64,000 nt of DNA. Origin: Tetracentron sinense. Taxonomy: Eukaryota; Streptophyta; Magnoliopsida; Trochodendrales; Trochodendraceae. Position 1 is the stretch's first letter. The number at the start of each line of letters is the position of its first letter. The stretch covers positions 5,195,072-5,259,071 of the forward strand of contig CM026566.1 in NCBI GenBank assembly GCA_015143295.1, given 5' to 3'. Below are positions 1 through 9,124 of the stretch, in pieces. The notes below the pieces were generated by a model, which did not search any database, had not been told where the DNA came from, and saw only the letters and a program-made list of their open reading frames with translations. The position numbers and the translations under genes are program-made.

Positions 1-960
1 TGGAAGATGTGCCTAAGTCTGCTTTCAAGACCAGATATGGGCATTTTGAATTCCTAGTCATGCCGTTCGGTTTGACAAATGCCCCGGCCGCATTCATGGA
101 TCTCATGAACAGGATCTTCAAGCCGACTCTGGACCGTTTTGTGATCGTGTTCATGGATGACATTCTAGTGTACTCCAGGACAGAGAAGGAGCATGAGATG
201 CATCTCTGGATCACCCTGAAGACACTCCGTGAGCATAAGCTATATGCTAAGCTTAGCAAGTGGGAGTTTTAGCTAGAGAAGGTAGCATTTCTAGGCCATG
301 TGGTGTCAGAAGAGGGGATTTCAGTTGACCCTGCTAAGATAGAAGCAGTGGAAGGATGGAGAAGACCAAAGAGTGTTACAGAGGTTCGAAGTTTCTTGGG
401 CCTAGCTGGATATTATCGAAGATTTGTAGAAGGATTTTTCAGTGTGGCAGCTCCGCTTACTCATCTAACTCGAAAGAATGCTAGATTCGAGTGGAATGAG
501 AAATGTGAGAAGAGTTTTCTTGAGTTGAAGAAGCATCTCACCACCGCTCTGATCCTGGCTGTTCCATCCGGTAGTGAAGGTTTTGTGGTGTATAGTGATG
601 CCTCACTCGTTGGGTTAGGTTGTGTTCTTATGCAACACGATTGCCTATACTTCTCGGCAGTTGAAAGACCACGAGAAGAACTATCCCACCCATGATTTGG
701 AGTTGGCAGCTTTGGTTTTTGCTCTTAAGATCTGGAGACATTACTTGTACGGTGCGTAGTTTGAAGTTTTCACCGACCACAAAAGTCTAAAGTATTTGTT
801 CTCGCAGAAAGAGCTGAATTTGAGGCAACGCCGTTGGGTGGAGTTTCTCAAGAATTATGATTGCTCTATTCAGTACCACCCAGGGAAAGCGAATGTGGTG
901 GCAGATGCGCTAATTAGGCGACCTACTGGATTCTTGGCACACTTAATGGTCCAAGAATGG
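1..960 (+). pseudogene. Tekay-like reverse transcriptase and RNase H region (fossil)
   Basis: Encodes the Ty3-type reverse transcriptase palm and RNase H that copy element RNA into DNA in the virus-like particle. Seen directly: [12 protein letters not shown], the catalytic FMDDILVYS box near base 160, FLGHVVS, then the thumb motif [12 protein letters not shown] near 395-425. RNase H follows with [21 protein letters not shown] and the terminal [12 protein letters not shown] near 870-910. The start is cut by the window edge. The region is decayed and only the domain identity is claimed. Confidence 0.92.
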
Positions 961-1179
961 AAGCTACTTGAAGAGGTGTCTAGCCTTGATGCAGGTTTCA
1001 GTGTTGGAGCTTCTGGAGCCTTGTTGGCTAACATTATGGTCAGGCCAACCTTATTGGACAGGATTAAGGACCTGCAGTGGAATGATGGAGAACTGCACAC
1101 TGCCATGAATAAGTCACTGAGCAGCAGGTTTGAGGATTTCTCTTGGAAAGATGGTGGAGTTTGTTTTAAGGGTAGACTT

Positions 1180-2000
1180 TGTGTTCCGGATAATGAAGAT
1201 TTGAAAAGGGAGATCTTAGATGAGGCTCACAAGTCCAAGTACACCGTGCATCCGGGAGGTACTAAAATGTACCAGAACCTCAAGAAGTATTTCTGGTGGA
1301 GAGGTATGAAGAAGGATGTGGCTACCTTTGTATCCAAGTGTTTGGTGTGTCAGCAAGTGAAGGCTGAACACAGGAGGCCGGCAGGACTTCTTCAGTCTCT
1401 TCCTATTCCCGAGTGGAAGTGGGAAAATATCTCCATGGATTTCGTTGTTGGTTTGCCAAAAAGGGCCAAGAACTTTGATGCCATTTGGGTTGTGGTTGAC
1501 CGATTGACTAAATCAGCTCATTTTCTTCCATATCGGACCACTTTCAACTCCAACCAGTTGGCTAACCTCTATATTAAGGAGATAGTCCGTTTGCATGGAG
1601 TGCCAGTTAGTATTGTTTCCGATCGAGAACCGAGATTTACTTCCAAGTTCTGGAAGAGTTTTCAGCATGCTATGGGTTCCCATTTGGATTTTAGTACTGC
1701 ATTTCATCCGCAGACAGATGGGCAAACTGAGAGGGTGAACCAGATCATAGAGGACATGCTACGAGCTTGCATGTTGGACTTCCCGGGTAGTTGGGATGAT
1801 CACCTACCATTGGTTGAATTTGCCTACAACAATAGCTATCAAGCTAGCATTCAGATGGCTCCGTTTGAGGCACTTTATGGGAGGAGTTGTCATTCACCTT
1901 TATGTTAGGACGAAGTTGGTGAGAGAAAGCTTTTGGGTCCCGAGCTTGTTGGTCAGACTGTGGATAGAGTCCAGTTGATCAGAGAGAGGTTGAAAGCAGC
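1180..2000 (+). pseudogene. Tekay-like integrase (fossil)
   Basis: Integrase region that would insert element DNA into chromosomes. The N-terminal HHCC zinc-binding module is visible around 1230-1350 ([11 protein letters not shown], then CLVCQQ). The catalytic core follows with DFVVGLP and [11 protein letters not shown] (first Asp), IVSDREPRF (second Asp) and [13 protein letters not shown] (Glu), the D,D35E arrangement of the family. The C-terminal strand region with GKLSPRYVGPF near 2120-2150 leads into the chromodomain. Confidence 0.92.
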
Positions 2001-2199
2001 TCAGAGTAGGCAGAAGAGCTATGCAGATACCCGCAGGAGAGATCTTGAGTTCCAAGTTGGAGATTTTGTGTTTGTTAAGATCTCACCTACGAAGGGGGTG
2101 ATGAGGTTCGGCAAGCGAGGTAAGCTCAGTCCGAGATATGTGGGTCCTTTTGAGATCATCACCCGAGTCGGGGAAGTTGTTTATCGGGTATCTTACCAC

Positions 2200-2474
2200 C
2201 TCACATGGAAGGTGTACATAATTTCTTTCACATCTCTATGTTGAGGAAGTATATTTCCGATCCTTCACATGTCATTCATTTGGATCCGTTGGAAATTCGG
2301 GAAGATTTGACTCTAGTGGAGCAACCAGCTCGAATTTTGGACCGGAAAGAGCAAGTTTTGCGTTCTAAGGTCATTCCTCTTGTACTCTTGCAATGGGAGC
2401 ATCACTCTAGAGAAGAGGCTACTTGGGAGAGAGAAGCCGAGGTCCGCGAAAAGTACCCGCACTTGTTCACCTAA
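2200..2474 (+). pseudogene. Chromodomain at integrase C-terminus (fossil)
   Basis: A module beginning FHISMLRKYISDPSHV and ending with the aromatic, acidic run LLQWEHHSREEATWERE and KYPHLF. This is the usual C-terminal end of a chromovirus integrase with its chromodomain, which is thought to direct insertion to heterochromatin through histone-tail binding. It lies directly downstream of the integrase and about 30 bp before the polypurine tract, its normal place. Confidence 0.85.
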
Positions 2475-2504
2475 GGTACGTAATTTCGAGGACGAAATTC
2501 TTTT

Positions 2505-2517
2505 AAGGGGGGGAGGA
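2505..2517 (+). other. Polypurine tract of the Tekay-like element
   Basis: The purine run AAGGGGGGGAGGA lies immediately before the LTR start TGTAGAGACCC. Such a run primes plus-strand DNA synthesis in LTR elements. A nearly identical sequence precedes the LTR at 22750. Confidence 0.88.
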
Positions 2518-3006
2518 TGTAGAGACCCGAATCTTTTTCATGTTTTTATTGCATTGCATTAAGGGTATTTTAGTCTTTATAAGGTGTTAAGGTGTGTGTA
2601 TTTATATCTAATTATTGTGGTGTAAACTAGGCTTAATCAACTTGTAATGGATGGATGTTATAATACACCCTAAACTTTAGGAAGCTCTAGTTTTGACACC
2701 GTTTACTGGAATTGTGTGATTCTTAAACCATTAGAAAGGTATTAGAACCCTCTTTGAGATTCATGTTTAGTGTTTTTCCTCATTTTGAGTTTAAGTCAAG
2801 TCAATAGTGAGTTTTGTCTAATGGAATTACAGATCAGTCAACTTTGGGAACAATTTAGCCTATTAATTAAGTGGAATTTAGAAATTCTAAAATACTAGAA
2901 ATGTTCCATTTCAAGAGACGAATCCAACCCAAGTTGAATCGTCAAAATCCGACGATCGAGTCAAAAGTTATGGCCAAAACACTAAAATTGGTCAGAATCT
3001 GCAAGC

Positions 3007-3266
3007 ACCGATCGCTCGGTCAGAAGCAGCGATCGATCGGTCCAAAGCTGATCGATCGGTAGCTATCGACTGGCCCCAAATTTTGTATGGGGAAAAATTC
3101 CAGAGAGTGTGTTTTTGACCGGTCGCTCGGTCATAAACACCGATTGATCGGTAGGCGACCGATCGCTCGGTCATAACCACCGATCGCTCGGTCCTTCGAG
3201 TATTTTCGCTGATTTTTAGTAAGGGCTTTTTGGTCTTTTGGTTTTCAAACCTTGAGGCTATAAATA
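3007..3266 (+). promoter_or_regulatory. LTR A promoter: palindrome cluster plus TATA box
   Basis: About eight copies of a CGATCGATCGG-like or CGATCGCTCGG-like half-palindromic site lie in two groups (3007-3070 and 3118-3192). The last ends 67 bp before TATAAATA at 3259-3266. The TATA box sits where a plant LTR promoter is expected, upstream of an untranslated leader. The function of the palindromes is unknown; protein-binding sites or methylation targets are inference. Confidence 0.7.
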
Positions 3267-4138
3267 TGGGGTCCTACTCGAAATATTAAAATACTCTACC
3301 TAGTTCTAACCTAATTTGGCAAAAAGGGGGAGAAAACCTAGGGTTTTAGGAGAAAGGTTGCTTAGAGAAGAAGGGGATTGGTAGAAGATTTAGAGGAAAG
3401 CTTGGAGGTCGTCCTCAAAGCTTCTCCAAATCGTCTCGGGAGCATTTTGAATCCAAGGGAAGGATTCCTAAGGTCGATATACTATCCTAATCAACCCTAT
3501 TTTAATGTTTGTGAATGTTAATGTACTAGAAATTGTAGAAATAGAGCTTAGTTATGTTTTCCCTAATTTTCTATGAAGTAAGCTAATTATGGATGGAAAT
3601 GTGGATTAGAATGTGGATGAAATGTATGGAGGATGGGATTAATTTGTGGATGTGGATGAATATATGGATTCTATGGATTGGAATTATGATTTGATGAATG
3701 CATGAAAAGGTAGAGAAATAATGGATTCATATTATGTGTACTCAAGGTGTTTGTGAAAATGCTTGAAGGGATAAATGCTATTATACTCTTATGGAATGAT
3801 GGTAAATTGATTATGAATTGTGTTAAGGATTATGATAAGATATATATGTGATTGTTTGGTAAGTATATCTAATTATTTGCATGGAAATTGGTAGTCGGGA
3901 AGGTAAGAACTTAGAGGAAAATCGCTCAGACCAGGAATTCTCTAACTATTTGGTATGGGACATATAGTGGAGTTTCCATGGTGGGAGATCGGAATCTAAG
4001 CAATTACCGACTCGAATGTTAATTTCGACACTTAAGCCCATATATACGTGTATGTTAAGTTAAGAGTCTCACAAGTCACACATGTGGACCACAAGCATAA
4101 GCATGGCACACGTATGACATTCTGAATAATCATAAGCA

Positions 4139-4223
4139 TGACATGATCCGTATCCGCCAAGAACGGCATGTCAACCATATGATTTCTAAGGCATGGTCCG
4201 TATCCGCCAAGAACGGCATGTCT
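4139..4223 (+). repeat. Two hairpin units in LTR A
   Basis: Two near-identical units about 50 bp apart. Unit 1 has the arms TGACATG (4139-4145) and CATGTCA (4167-4173). Unit 2 has AGGCATG (4189-4195) and CATGTCT (4217-4223). Each encloses an inner CCG/CGG pair and the loop TATCCGCCAAGAA. Both arms of the outer stem differ between units yet still pair, with one G-U pair in unit 2. Confidence 0.7.
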
Positions 4224-4476
4224 CATTACTGTGTGATCTGAATAAGTGCAGAAGCATAAGCATAAGCATCTCACAAGCACGTGGTCTCGTAAGCATAAGT
4301 ACCTCATAAGTGTATGGTTTTCTAAGTCCAAGATTCTCACAAGTACACGAGTCAAGGTGATGATATGATGTATATGCGCACACGTTCTTCCGCACTCTGA
4401 TTATGTTACTATGCTATTGGATATGTCTCTGACTAAGTGCAGGTATATTATTATTGTTGGTTGGATTTTATATACA

Positions 4477-4631
4477 CTGAGTACCTTTGTACTCAGCCGG
4501 ACTTTGTCTTGGCAGGTTTAGAGCAGGAGTACACAGCGGAGCCGTGGGTTGAGGAAACGTACATTGAGGAAGGAGGTGAAGGTGAGCCTTCCGAGGAGGG
4601 AGCCGGAGACTTGGGCGGCTACACCTCTTAG
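4477..4631 (+). other. Conserved hairpin, AG site and acidic short reading frame in LTR A
   Basis: A perfect 8-bp hairpin, CTGAGTAC (4477-4484) and GTACTCAG (4489-4496) with a 4-nt loop, is followed by a pyrimidine-rich stretch ending TTGGCAG at 4515. An acidic frame then runs to the stop at 4629-4631 and contains EPWVEETYIEEGGEGE. The equivalent place in the LTR at 30426 reads EPWTEEVYVEEGEEGE. Hairpin, AG site and traces of the peptide also occur in the LTRs at 22750 and 45074. Whether it is translated is unknown. Confidence 0.5.
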
Positions 4632-5285
4632 TTTACATTTCTTTTCATTGAGAGAGTTTTGTATTTGACTTTTAGAGGATGTTGCATAGTAGACTTTTAT
4701 AGTTGTGTATCAGACTCTTTGGTTTTTGTGGGTTGTAATTGGTGACTATTGACTCGTGCTATTTAGTTGGTTTGGGTTATATATATCGGAATTTTATTAC
4801 TCTCATATTTATAGACTCGTGTAGTAAGCCTTGTTTGCATGGTTTGTAAGCAGGTTAAGTGAATGTGACGATTCCAAAGTCCTATTTTAGCCTTAGTAGG
4901 ATTTTGGGGTCGTTACACATACACACATGAATAAGTCTCTAACTGTTCAAGATAAAATCGGTCTAATTTTTAGCCTAACCAAGAGACTATAAAGGTGATA
5001 TATCCTCAATCAGCAACAAACTCATGTTTAACCCTGGAAAAGTATAGAAATAAAAATCACACAAGGAATGCAGATCATGCAAGTCAAACAAGGGCAACAT
5101 GACAAAAATATTTTTGGATTTTAGAGTTTCTCAATGTTTTTGGATTTTTCAAAATAAAGAAAACAGAAAAACATACCAAAGCAAATAAAGACTAGTAAAA
5201 AGAAAGACTACTAGTATACACAGATAGCATAGCACTACGACAAGATATATCACTAACAACACACCCTAGGCTATGACAGCACGGG

Positions 5286-7216
5286 CTAAGTGAAGCCCTT
5301 CAAGTCTTCTTTTCTCACACAAACGGTTTTAGAAGTTTGATTGACCATTTGGTCTTTAACCGTTTCAATTGAGGTAGGTATGACCTTTTGCCTCTTCCTC
5401 CTATTCCTCCTTTTCCAGGATTGAGTCCTAGAATTATGGCGGACATTATGGTTCTCACTGTTACCTCCTCTATATCTTGCATGAGGAGTGTCATGACCAT
5501 GCCACTGTCTCGAGTTGTGAGCAATTTTCATCACATCTTCGCACAAACTCATAGATTTCTCCACTAGGACCTCAACTCTCCTTTGAGGATTTCCATTAAA
5601 GTTATTGTAGTTCTCAAAACCATGATTGGGCATTCTTCGAAGTTTAGGACATCGAGGCTTAATATGACCCTTCACTCCACATTTATGACATGTAGGAATG
5701 AATTTCTGAGTAGAAGGGTCTTTCTTATTTTCAGGAGGGTGCCTTTTAGCACCAGGCTCAATGTTCGAGGTGAATGGAGTTCCCTTTTCATCTCCACACC
5801 TCTGATTTTGCTCAAGCTCAGTTAATTTGATTTCAAGACTTGCCTTTTCATCAAGACAATCATGCAAATCAGATTCAAGAAGCTGAGTCTTGGTAATGAG
5901 AAAATCCTTCTCTTCCTCAAGCTGTGACACAAGAGCACTCAACCCTGAAGCCACTTGGTCTAAGGCATCTTTTTCCATTTCAATAGATTTGATCTTTTTG
6001 GACATAGAAAACTGAACCTTTTTCAGCTTTAGGTATTCCTGAAATAGCTCATCATAGGTTGCCTCGAGGTCTCCCTCAGAATCTGAGTCATTCTAACTCT
6101 CATCATCCTCCTCACCATCACTATAATGTTAGTTACTCACAGCATTTGAAGAAGATTCCTCAATCCTAAATAAGGATGCAGTGAAGGCCACATAACCCCT
6201 AGTCTCTTCACAAGAAGAACTATCTGATTCATCAGATTCAGATTCACTGTCATCCTTTGCCTTACCCTTAAATCTTTTCTTATTAGAGCATTCAGTGGCA
6301 ATATGGCTCTAGCCTTGACATTTATAGCATTGAACACCTTGGGATTTCTTGTCCACACTTTTAAAATGTTTTTTGTTTTCAAAGTGCTTGGACTTAGGCT
6401 TCTCATAAGATTTTTGTCCTTTCGGATTAAATCTCTTATTAAGTTTCAAAAATTTTCTGAATTTCTTAGCAAATAAAGCCAACTCTTCTTCTTCATCCTT
6501 AGAGTCACTATCTGAATCATCTATGGATTCCTTGATGGATATTAAGGCAATAGATTTTGGTTTCTTAGATGGGTTCAGATGTAACTCATAGGTTTGGAGA
6601 GAACCAACCAAGTCTTCAATTTTGAGAGCATCTACATTTTTGCTCTATTCGATGGCGGTAACCTTCGATCGAAATCTCTCAGGTAGAGATCTCAAAATTT
6701 TTCAAACTATTTTGGACTTAGGAAGTCTTTCCCCTAGATTGAAGCTAGAATTGACAATGTCACTCAAATTAGCATAAAAACTATCAAAAGTTTAATCATC
6801 ATTCATTATCAACTTTTCAAACTTAGAGGTAAGCAATTGAAGTTTGGAGATCTTAACAATTGTAGTCCATTCATGGGTAATTTGAAGAATGTCCCATGCC
6901 TCCTTCGAAATGTCACATTTAGAAATACGTCAAAATTCTTCGAGTGTTACAGAGCGAAGATTGCATTTAGACCCTTACTGTTCCATCTACAACTTTCAAG
7001 TTCTACATTGGTCTATTCAGAGGAAGGTTTAGGGATTGGCTGATCATCTATGATCTTTGTTGGATGGGTCCAACCTTGTTCAATGGCGATCCATACTCTA
7101 TCATCTAATGATTTTAGAAACGCTCTCATTCGAGTTTTCCAATAGGCATAATTATTCCCATCAAATAATGGGGGACAAGTGATGGATCCTCCCTCTCTTT
7201 GGAGATTCATATTCAC
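5286..7216 (-). pseudogene. Copia gag polyprotein region (fossil)
   Basis: Reads on the minus strand from MNMNLQREGG at 7216. PPLFDGNNYAYWKTRMRAFL is the typical start of plant copia gag, a nucleocapsid precursor. Further in come an acidic stretch (SIDDSDSDSKDEEEE), a basic part and a partial first knuckle (CYKCQG, near 6310-6330). A coiled-coil-like segment around 5800-6000 (EEEKDFLITKTQLLESDL) precedes a second CCHC knuckle, CHKCGVKGHIKPRC, near 5660-5705. This gag layout with two knuckles is usual for SIRE-type elements. Confidence 0.78.
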
Positions 7217-7258
7217 CGAGAATATGAGACAAGATCACACAAACACGTTAGTGAACCC

Positions 7259-7270
7259 GCTCTAATAACA
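7259..7270 (-). other. Primer binding site, initiator-Met type
   Basis: On the minus strand this reads TGTTATTAGAGC, close to the TGGTATCAGAGC of most plant copia elements. It lies 2 bp from the LTR end at 7273, which fixes the orientation and the 5' LTR identity. Confidence 0.72.
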
Positions 7271-7272
7271 AT

Positions 7273-8726
7273 TGAAAAAATTCTTGGTGAATCCCAAATC
7301 TGATGTTTGAGTTGAGAACTCACAAGTTCAAGGGGATGGTTCGGTTTCCCTAAAAGTCTATCTACCTTTTTTTTATGATTTTAACAATTAAGTTATTAAC
7401 TTAAGAGATGATAAAATTTAAGTGCGGAATAAGGAAAACCAAGCAAACCACAACACAAGGATTTTTACGTGGCCTTCCGGAAAAAACCACTAGACCTAGT
7501 CCAGTAAAGAATAATCACTAAGACAAAGTAAACAAGAACTTACAAGACTTGAACTTAACTCCCTCGGACTCGACACTACGATCCTTCAGTTCTTAGTCCT
7601 CCATGCCTCGAAAATTCATCACGTACTCTCAAGTCCCATGATCAACCGTAGCCGCTCGTACTTCTCTTTGTGTCTCAAAAATAGTCCACGATCTTCCGAT
7701 CGATCTCCATCAATGACAGCTTTGGATTCCACCGACCAAATCTTCCTACCACGATCCGTCTCGGATCGATCTCCTTCGCAAAGGCTCCGAAACACTCCGA
7801 CCAATTTGTTCTATCCAGAACGGGTTGATGGTTTTATATAAATCAACATCTAGATGGACTCCTTCAAATGACAAGTCCAAACAAGCAAAATTGGAACTTT
7901 GGGCTTGCAAACTCTAGGTTGAAAGCATCAATCAAAGGGGAGGAGAACAAAGTGTTTCCAGAGTTTTTATGAACTCTAGAAGAAGTTAAAAACCCTCTCT
8001 ATACTCCCCCAAAGTTGTACCCCACGAGCTAGAAGGGTTCCCAATATATAGAGGATCAAAAACCAAGTTTAGAAGTTGTTTAAAACTGTTTACAACCCCA
8101 AAATAGGCAAAATTTCGACTAAGAAAGGGTTTTTGCAAAAATCCCATATCAGGGTCAACCCTGGGGGTTACTTGGGTCGACCCAACTGTGCATTTGGGTC
8201 GACCCAAGTATCCACCAAGGTCGAGCCTCAATTTTTCAACATTCTGGAAAAAAATCACATAATAATTTTCTTATACTCAGGGTCGACCCTCAATGCCCAG
8301 GGTCGACCCTGAGGTGCAAACATGATTTTTAAAAGTTGTTTTTGGCTCTTGAAATTTTCATGAAAGTTGTAGCTCTTTTTGACACGGTCGTTTTGATATA
8401 TTATAGAGCAAAATCGGAGCTACGGCTTGAGAGATATGCCAAAAACAAGCAACCATGGTTTTTTTTAAAATTTCAGAATTTTAAACATATTTTGCACTAC
8501 TTATCTCATCACCTAGGGTCCATATGATTAGTCTAGGATACTTACTACCTAAGGCATCATATTAGAATTATTCTAAGTCAATTCCCACCTATGGCCACAT
8601 GGTATCTAGGTCACTTACCATCCTATGAAGGAAATGATCATCCGAGTGGATCAACCGATTCTTCAACGCTCTTCAACTTCACTTGTCGTGGATGCTTGGT
8701 GGCCTAGACTCACTTATTTGACACCA
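7273..8726 (-). repeat. 5' LTR of the SIRE-like element
   Basis: About 1.45 kb. The inner end (TTTTTTCA on the minus strand) abuts the primer binding site. The outer end lies at 8723-8726, where the minus strand reads TGGTGTCAAATAAG; two TG starts are possible. A TATA-like run (TATATA, 8045-8050) and a cluster of GGGTCGACCC palindromes mark the promoter. No second LTR is present in the window, so age cannot be estimated. Confidence 0.7.
8045..8311 (-). promoter_or_regulatory. SIRE-like LTR promoter with GGGTCGACCC palindromes
   Basis: Upstream (minus strand) of the TATA-like sequence at 8045-8050 lie perfect palindromes: TTGGGTCGACCCAA at 8172-8185 and 8194-8207, AGGGTCGACCCT at 8279-8290 and CAGGGTCGACCCTG at 8298-8311. 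Degenerate versions sit near 8151 and 8219. The sequence differs from that in the Tekay-like and Tork LTRs, but the layout (short palindromes with a central CG, upstream of TATA) is alike. Confidence 0.6.
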
Positions 8727-8964
8727 GAATATGCCAACCCAAAAACATGGACTTTACACTAATGATTATTTTATTAGCCATGGTATTATTACCGTCGTTA
8801 ATATTTACGAAATTTATTGCAACATAAATAATATCGTGGCTAAAAATTGTTTAATGAATAGAATCCTGAGTCTTTGTGCCATTAATTCATCCCGCCCTAA
8901 TCTCCCGCCCCTTTTTCCCTCTACCTCGCCGTTATCATCCCCTATTCGTCGCTGACGCCGTAAC
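8727..8964. other. Unassigned sequence left of the CT microsatellite
   Basis: About 240 bp with no recognisable gene. The last 80 bases are C/T-rich and resemble a plant 5' untranslated leader, but no promoter or coding sequence supports this. Confidence 0.4.
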
Positions 8965-9038
8965 CCCTCTCTCTCTCTCCTCTCTCTCTCACGCTCGCTC
9001 TTTCTCTCTCTGGCTCTCTCTCTCTCTCTCTCTTGCTC

Positions 9039-9069
<31 letters not shown>

Positions 9070-9124
9070 TGGGATCTCTCTCTCTATCTCTATTTCTCAG
9101 TCTCTCTCTCTCTCTCTGTCTCTC
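8965..9124. repeat. CT microsatellite, target of the Athila insertion
   Basis: About 160 bp of imperfect (CT)n. It resumes at 19961 on the far side of the Athila element, which duplicated CTCTC at 9120-9124 and 19961-19965. The repetitive target makes this duplication weaker evidence than usual. Confidence 0.9.

Larger units (their letters stand above)
1..4917 (+). mobile_element. Ty3/gypsy chromovirus, Tekay-like, 3' half
   Basis: The 3' part of a Ty3/gypsy retrotransposon; its 5' LTR, gag and protease lie left of the window. Domain order RT, RNase H, integrase, chromodomain, polypurine tract, LTR is that of the chromovirus branch, and the long LTR with a chromodomain tail fits the Tekay (Del) clade. 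The coding part is broken in roughly five places in the visible portion. The neighbouring SIRE-like copia remnant stops exactly where this LTR ends, so this element probably inserted into it; the left target duplication is outside the window and cannot be checked. Age cannot be estimated from one LTR. Confidence 0.93.
2518..4917 (+). repeat. 3' LTR of the Tekay-like element (LTR A)
   Basis: About 2.40 kb, starting TGTAGAGACCC and ending GGGGTCGTTACA. It is the same family as the solo LTR at 30426-32864, which has the same ends and is alignable throughout, and it resembles the LTRs at 22750-25385 and 45074-47590. Internal order: palindrome cluster (3007-3192), TATA box (3259-3266), candidate 5' splice site (GT at 3473), paired hairpin units (4139-4223), conserved hairpin (4477-4496), candidate 3' splice site (AG at 4514-4515), acidic reading frame to 4631. 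Confidence 0.93.
4918..8726 (-). mobile_element. Ty1/copia SIRE-like element, 5' part (fossil)
   Basis: Minus-strand remnant: 5' LTR (about 7273-8726), methionine-type primer binding site (7259-7270) and gag (7216 to about 5286). No pol domain is seen between 5286 and 4918, where the Tekay-like LTR begins. The likeliest reading is that the Tekay-like element split it and the rest lies left of the window. A gag-only (TR-GAG-like) derivative is the alternative. Long LTR, large gag and two zinc knuckles suggest the SIRE clade. The coding part has about five breaks. Confidence 0.75.

Noticed and set aside
1513-1725. Frames opposite the integrase and many other antisense frames of 60-100 codons within the elements
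   Set aside because: They are shadows of the sense coding regions with no domain or composition signal of their own. The PMD gene is the one exception kept.
8880-9124. 5' leader of a host gene split by the Athila element, continuing at 19961-20100
   Set aside because: C/T-rich sequence is suggestive, but no coding sequence follows on the right side.
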